A program made the translations under genes and the position numbers. 46,435 nucleotides of DNA, from NCBI GenBank assembly GCA_018667855.1, contig JABIRL010000346.1, positions 1 to 46,435 of the forward strand, read 5' to 3'. The stretch is from Rhodospirillaceae bacterium (GTDB taxonomy: Bacteria; Pseudomonadota; Alphaproteobacteria; GCA-2731375). The notes beneath the pieces were generated by a model. It saw nothing but the letters and a program-made list of their open reading frames with translations. It was not told the origin of the DNA and ran no database searches. Positions within the stretch are counted from its first letter, which is position 1, and every line of letters starts with the position of its first letter. Below are positions 42,988 to 46,435 of this stretch, one piece after another.

Positions 42988-44229
42988 ATGAAACGCACCA
43001 CGACGGTTATTATCGGCGCCGGGCAATCCGGGCTCGCCTTCTCCAAGCAACTCGCCGACCGCTCGATCGACCATGTGTTGATCGAGCGGGGTGAGGTCGC
43101 CAATTCCTGGCGCAAGGAGCGATGGGACTCCCTTCGTCTGTTGACGCCAAACTGGCAAAGCCGTCTTCCCGCCTACGCCTATGACGGCAACGACCCGGAC
43201 GGCTACATGAATATGGCGGAGGTCATCCGGTTTCTACAGGGTTACGCCGATTTTACCGGCGCCCCGGTGGAGACCGATACGAATGTGATAGCTGTCCGCG
43301 CATCGGACGGTGGTTATGTGGTTACGACGGACCGTGGTGTCTGGCGATGCACCAGTGTGGTGCTGGCGACGGGCGCCTGCAACGTGGCGACCGTGCCCAA
43401 GACCGCTCGGAACTTGCCGGATAACATTAAAAGCATAACGCCCATGGATTATCGCGGTCCCGATCAATTGGACGACGGCGGCGTGATGGTGGTCGGCGCT
43501 TCGGCCACCGGCGTGCAGCTGGCGCGGGAAATCCAAGCCTCCGGCCGGCAAGTAACCTTGTCGGTTGGTGAACATGTTCGCGTGCCGCGCCTTTATCGCG
43601 GTCGGGATATCAAATGGTGGATGGATACCACCGGCATGATGGATCTGCGCTATGACGAAGTTGATGACATCAGGCGCGCCCGCCGTCTGCCCTCTCTGCA
43701 ACTCGTCGGTACGCCTGAACATATAACTCTCGATCTCAATGCCCTGCGTGGAGCGGGTGCTGGGATCGTCGGCAGATTAGCCGGGCTGGGGAATACCAAG
43801 GTTCAGTTCTCAGGCTCCCTTGCCAATCAATGTGCCCTGGCGGATCTGAAAATGAACCGCCTGCTGGACACGATTGATGAATGGATCACCGCTAATGGTA
43901 TGGAGCGGGACTTCGGGGCGGGATATCGATTTGCGGCGACGCGACTTGATCCCGAACCGTGTTTGGCACTGGATTTGGCCGACAGGGGTATCAAAACTGT
44001 CCTGTGGGCGACCGGTTACCGGCCGGATTATTCCTGGCTCGAGGTCCCCGTGTTCGATCGCAAAGGCCGCGTACGCCACGACGGCGGCGTGGTGGACGCC
44101 CCCGGCATGTACCTGATGGGGCTGCCGTTCCTACGCCGTCGCAAGTCATCCTTTATCGACGGTGTCGGAGATGATGCCCGCGACCTCGCCGATCATTTGT
44201 GCACCCGGCTGCACAGCGCAGCCGCGTGA
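42988..44229 (+). CDS. FAD/NAD(P)-binding oxidoreductase, FMO-like
   Basis: The 413-aa flavoprotein has FAD motif GAGQSG at 10-15, a second dinucleotide motif VGASATG near 170 and an ATGYRPDYSWL block near 338. It lacks the Baeyer-Villiger fingerprint and is FMO/thioredoxin-reductase-like. It may hydroxylate or reduce a small substrate. The ATG has GAGGAG ahead. The next gene starts on its stop (TGATG) or 15 bases later, so the two are coupled. It lies 46 bases after the OsmC gene. Confidence 0.9.
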   Translation: MKRTTTVIIGAGQSGLAFSKQLADRSIDHVLIERGEVANSWRKERWDSLRLLTPNWQSRLPAYAYDGNDPDGYMNMAEVIRFLQGYADFTGAPVETDTNVIAVRASDGGYVVTTDRGVWRCTSVVLATGACNVATVPKTARNLPDNIKSITPMDYRGPDQLDDGGVMVVGASATGVQLAREIQASGRQVTLSVGEHVRVPRLYRGRDIKWWMDTTGMMDLRYDEVDDIRRARRLPSLQLVGTPEHITLDLNALRGAGAGIVGRLAGLGNTKVQFSGSLANQCALADLKMNRLLDTIDEWITANGMERDFGAGYRFAATRLDPEPCLALDLADRGIKTVLWATGYRPDYSWLEVPVFDRKGRVRHDGGVVDAPGMYLMGLPFLRRRKSSFIDGVGDDARDLADHLCTRLHSAAA

Positions 44230-44243
44230 TGAAGGAAAATACC

Positions 44244-45416
44244 ATGCGAAATGCCCAAAATTACCAACCCCGATACGATGTGGTGGTCGTCGGTGCCCGC
44301 TGCGCCGGTGCCTCCACGGCGATGTTGCTGGCCCGGGCCGGTGCGAAAGTACTTATGGTCGATCGGCAAAAATACGGCTCCGATGTGGTTTCGACCCACG
44401 CCCTGATGCGAGCCGGTGTCATCCAATTGTCCCGGTGGGGCCTGTTGTCGAAACTAATGGCCACGGGTACCCCGCCGGTGCGACGTACGGCCTTCCACTA
44501 TGGCGATGAGGCGGTCCACATCGATGTCAGGCCAGAGCACGGCGTGGATTTTCTCTGCGCCCCCCGACGTACCGCATTGGACAGCGTCCTGGTTGATGGG
44601 GCACGGGAGGCGGGTGTCGAAGTACGACATGGCGTCACGGTGACGGACCTGCAATTTGGTTTGGATAGCCGCGTCACTGGCGTTCATCTGAAAAATGCCG
44701 ATGGTGAGATGGAAACAATTCGGGCCGGTATCGTGATCGGCGCCGACGGCCGCCAATCAATGATCGCCCGGCGGGTTGGCGCCCATACCTACACCAGGGG
44801 CACGGACAGTTCAGGCTATGTCTATGGTTACTTCGAAAATTTGGTGGACGACGGCTTTCATTGGTATTTCGAAAAGAACGTTGCCGCCGGTGTCATCCCC
44901 ACCAATGGCAAGCACCATTGTGTATTCGTCGGCGTCCATTGCGATCAGTTCGCCGGGACGTTCCGACGGGATCTGGAGGGCGGCTTCCTGAAGACGGCGG
45001 CGGCCAATTCACCGGAGCTCCGAGAGACTCTGGACACAGCTGATCTGGTTGGACGGCTGCGCGGCTTTTCGGGCGGTGTCGGACATATCAGGCAGTCCCA
45101 CGGTCCCGGCTGGGCCCTTGTCGGCGATGCGGGTTACTTCAAGGATCCCCTGACGGCCCATGGCATGACTGATGCCTTTCGGGATGCGGAACTGTTGTCC
45201 CGCGCGGTTCTGGATGGGCGAAGCCTGGCGTTTGCCCATTACCAGGAAGAGCGCGATGTCATATCAAAATCGTTCTTCGAGGTGACCAACGACATTGCGG
45301 CTTTTTCGTGGACCATGGACGAGATCAAGGACCATCATGGCCGTCTAAGTCATGCCATGAAGGTGGAAGCAAGCCATGTCGCTGCATTTTCGCCCATAAC
45401 AAATCTTGCCGCGTAA
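44244..45416 (+). CDS. FAD-dependent monooxygenase, GGR/aromatic-hydroxylase-like
   Basis: This 390-aa flavoprotein has FAD motif GARCAG at 17-22, a DG motif (IGADGRQS near 171) and GDAGYFKDPLTAHG near 294. This is the pattern of PHBH-type hydroxylases and geranylgeranyl reductase-like proteins. The halogenase WxWxIP motif is not seen. It would hydroxylate or dehydrogenate an organic substrate. The ATG at 44244 with AAGGA is used; the ATG at 44229 that overlaps the upstream stop is close. It is followed after 17 bases by the MaoC-like gene. Confidence 0.9.
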   Translation: MRNAQNYQPRYDVVVVGARCAGASTAMLLARAGAKVLMVDRQKYGSDVVSTHALMRAGVIQLSRWGLLSKLMATGTPPVRRTAFHYGDEAVHIDVRPEHGVDFLCAPRRTALDSVLVDGAREAGVEVRHGVTVTDLQFGLDSRVTGVHLKNADGEMETIRAGIVIGADGRQSMIARRVGAHTYTRGTDSSGYVYGYFENLVDDGFHWYFEKNVAAGVIPTNGKHHCVFVGVHCDQFAGTFRRDLEGGFLKTAAANSPELRETLDTADLVGRLRGFSGGVGHIRQSHGPGWALVGDAGYFKDPLTAHGMTDAFRDAELLSRAVLDGRSLAFAHYQEERDVISKSFFEVTNDIAAFSWTMDEIKDHHGRLSHAMKVEASHVAAFSPITNLAA

Positions 45417-45433
45417 TAGGAGATAGAACGACC

Positions 45434-45889
45434 ATGACGGATACACTTTGGGCCCGGACCATCGCCGGGCAGCCGGAACAGGGCGCAACCGCGAGCCGCG
45501 CCCGCACGACAAGCATGCGGGATGTGGAAATGTTTACCGAGATGACCGGTGATAGAAACCCCATTCACTACGACAAGGCCTTGGCCGAGGCGTCCCCGTT
45601 CGGCGGCTTGATCGTACAGGGCGGCGTGACCACCGGATTGCTCAATGCGGTGGTGGCCGAGGATTTGCCGGGGCCCGGCACGGTGTTTCTTGAAACCCAT
45701 TGGAACTTCGTCAAAGCCGTCGCGGTCGGCGAGAGCATTACCGCGACCGTCACAATTGTTGAGGTGCGCGATGACAAGCCGATCTGCAAGCTTGAAACGA
45801 CCGTGCGCAATGACAACGGCGAAGACTGCGTCGTGGGAACCGCCACGACTTATACGATGCCCCTCCGTGAGGTCGATGATTGCGCCTGA
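45434..45889 (+). CDS. MaoC-like (R)-specific hydratase
   Basis: The 151-aa hot-dog-fold protein has the hydratase catalytic motif TGDRNPIHYD, with Asp40, Asn42 and His45, followed by PFGGLIVQGGVTTGLLNAV. It would add or remove water from an enoyl-CoA in a beta-oxidation-like route. The ATG has GGAGATAG ahead. It follows the flavin monooxygenase by 17 bases. The truncated-haemoglobin gene starts 99 bases later, so it may have its own promoter. Confidence 0.93.
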   Translation: MTDTLWARTIAGQPEQGATASRARTTSMRDVEMFTEMTGDRNPIHYDKALAEASPFGGLIVQGGVTTGLLNAVVAEDLPGPGTVFLETHWNFVKAVAVGESITATVTIVEVRDDKPICKLETTVRNDNGEDCVVGTATTYTMPLREVDDCA

Positions 45890-45988
45890 TAATCGTTCCA
45901 ACCTCCTTAATGATTTGTTTAATCCCAATTGATAATTGAATAACGGCGCGTCAGTCGGAGGCGTGGGTTTTCAATTGGGGGATTGAGT

Positions 45989-46411
45989 ATGGCGGAAACA
46001 TTATTTGATGAGCTTGGCGGCATGCAGGGGATAGAACGGGTACACCGCATATTCTATGACAAGCTGCTGATGCATCCGTGGCTCAAAGGATTCTTCGACG
46101 GCGTGCCGCGTCCGCATTTGGAATCACAACAGACCGAATTCATGGCCGGCCTGTTCGGTGGTCCGAAAGTCTATGGTGGCCGGCCGCCGGCAACGGCACA
46201 CGTGCATATGTTCATCACCGAGGAAGTTTTTTTCACGCGCCATATCCTGTTGGAAGAAGCGCTGGACGAAGCCCGTGTGCGCGAGGATCTAAAGGAGCGT
46301 TGGCTGGATGCCGACATGGGCATGAAGCGAGCGCTTGTAAAGGACGATATTTCGGAATGCGAAGGCCGTTACAAGAACGAGCCCATTATCGCCATCGAAA
46401 AGCCTAGGTAG
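45989..46411 (+). CDS. Group 1 truncated haemoglobin
   Basis: The 140-aa globin matches the truncated haemoglobin family: LFDELGGMQGIERVHRIFYDKL at the start, LESQQTEFMAGLFGG in the distal helix, and proximal His71 (ATAHVHMFITEEVF). Length fits the group 1 (HbN-like) class with a longer C-terminal tail. It would bind O2 or NO, supplying oxygen to the nearby oxygenases or removing NO. The ATG at 45989 has a GGGGG run ahead; a TTG at 45983 is less likely. It is last in the same-strand run with the OsmC, FAD and MaoC genes. Confidence 0.9.
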   Translation: MAETLFDELGGMQGIERVHRIFYDKLLMHPWLKGFFDGVPRPHLESQQTEFMAGLFGGPKVYGGRPPATAHVHMFITEEVFFTRHILLEEALDEARVREDLKERWLDADMGMKRALVKDDISECEGRYKNEPIIAIEKPR

Positions 46412-46435
46412 CCAGTCTACAGGTTTTCTTATTCC

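Noticed and set aside
44244-45416. Flavin-dependent halogenase
   Set aside because: The WxWxIP motif is not seen, so a hydroxylase or reductase is more likely.

Overview
The window looks like chromosomal DNA of a GC-rich alphaproteobacterium, probably Rhodospirillales-like. The pointers are a high-GC coding bias, many acyl-CoA dehydrogenase, CoA-transferase, SDR and luciferase-like (LLM) genes, two PAS_5-type proteins, an NDUFS4-type complex I accessory subunit, and a CtrA-like site ahead of a GGDEF gene. No rRNA, CRISPR array, phage or intact transposase is visible. One tRNA (Arg-UCU) is present. The lineage is inferred, not proven.

Layout. 0-2.2 kb: two tandem DUF2817 (M14-like) hydrolases coupled by a TTGA overlap. 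2.2-4.0 kb: diguanylate cyclase and a TauD-type dioxygenase. 4.0-10 kb: MoxR ATPase/VWA pair, two divergent acyl-CoA dehydrogenases, a VOC protein and a DEDDh exonuclease. 10.3-14.9 kb: receiver protein with a degenerate Hpt-like tail, a tartrate/D-malate dehydrogenase-type enzyme, and a pseudo-receiver/PAS/GGDEF/EAL protein closed by a hairpin. 15-17.7 kb: secreted protein, an unlisted 57-aa small gene, LysE exporter, then an AT-rich island with a membrane-protein gene broken by one in-frame stop. 17.8-25.6 kb: carboxyltransferase, CoA-transferase, isochorismatase-like hydrolase, SDRs, LLM monooxygenase and the complex I subunit. 25.6-27.5 kb: tRNA-Arg, a PAS_5 gene bracketed by 20-bp direct repeats, and a catalytically degenerate SDR.

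27.6-32.4 kb: methyltransferase with a coupled small protein, a second TauD enzyme, and an APH-fold kinase next to an ANKH/MATE-like transporter. 32.4-37.4 kb: a flavin-rich block of three LLM proteins, methylmalonyl-CoA epimerase-type protein, nitroreductase and ABM protein. 37.7-40.2 kb: PAS histidine kinase, then a GNAT-like gene that overlaps a PAS_5 gene tail to tail. 40.5-46.4 kb: a Baeyer-Villiger-type monooxygenase divergent from a run of OsmC, two FAD oxidoreductases, a MaoC hydratase and a truncated haemoglobin.

Together the content is accessory oxidative catabolism (flavin and 2-oxoglutarate oxygenases feeding acyl-CoA chemistry) interleaved with c-di-GMP and PAS signalling. The strongest candidates for something undescribed are the 40.5-46.4 kb oxidative cluster, the kinase/ANKH-like pair, the methyltransferase with its coupled small partner, and the broken AT-rich island. 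Palindromic repeats occupy both of two convergent intergenic gaps (23.7 and 34.6 kb), and a different REP-like unit lies at 19.4 kb.
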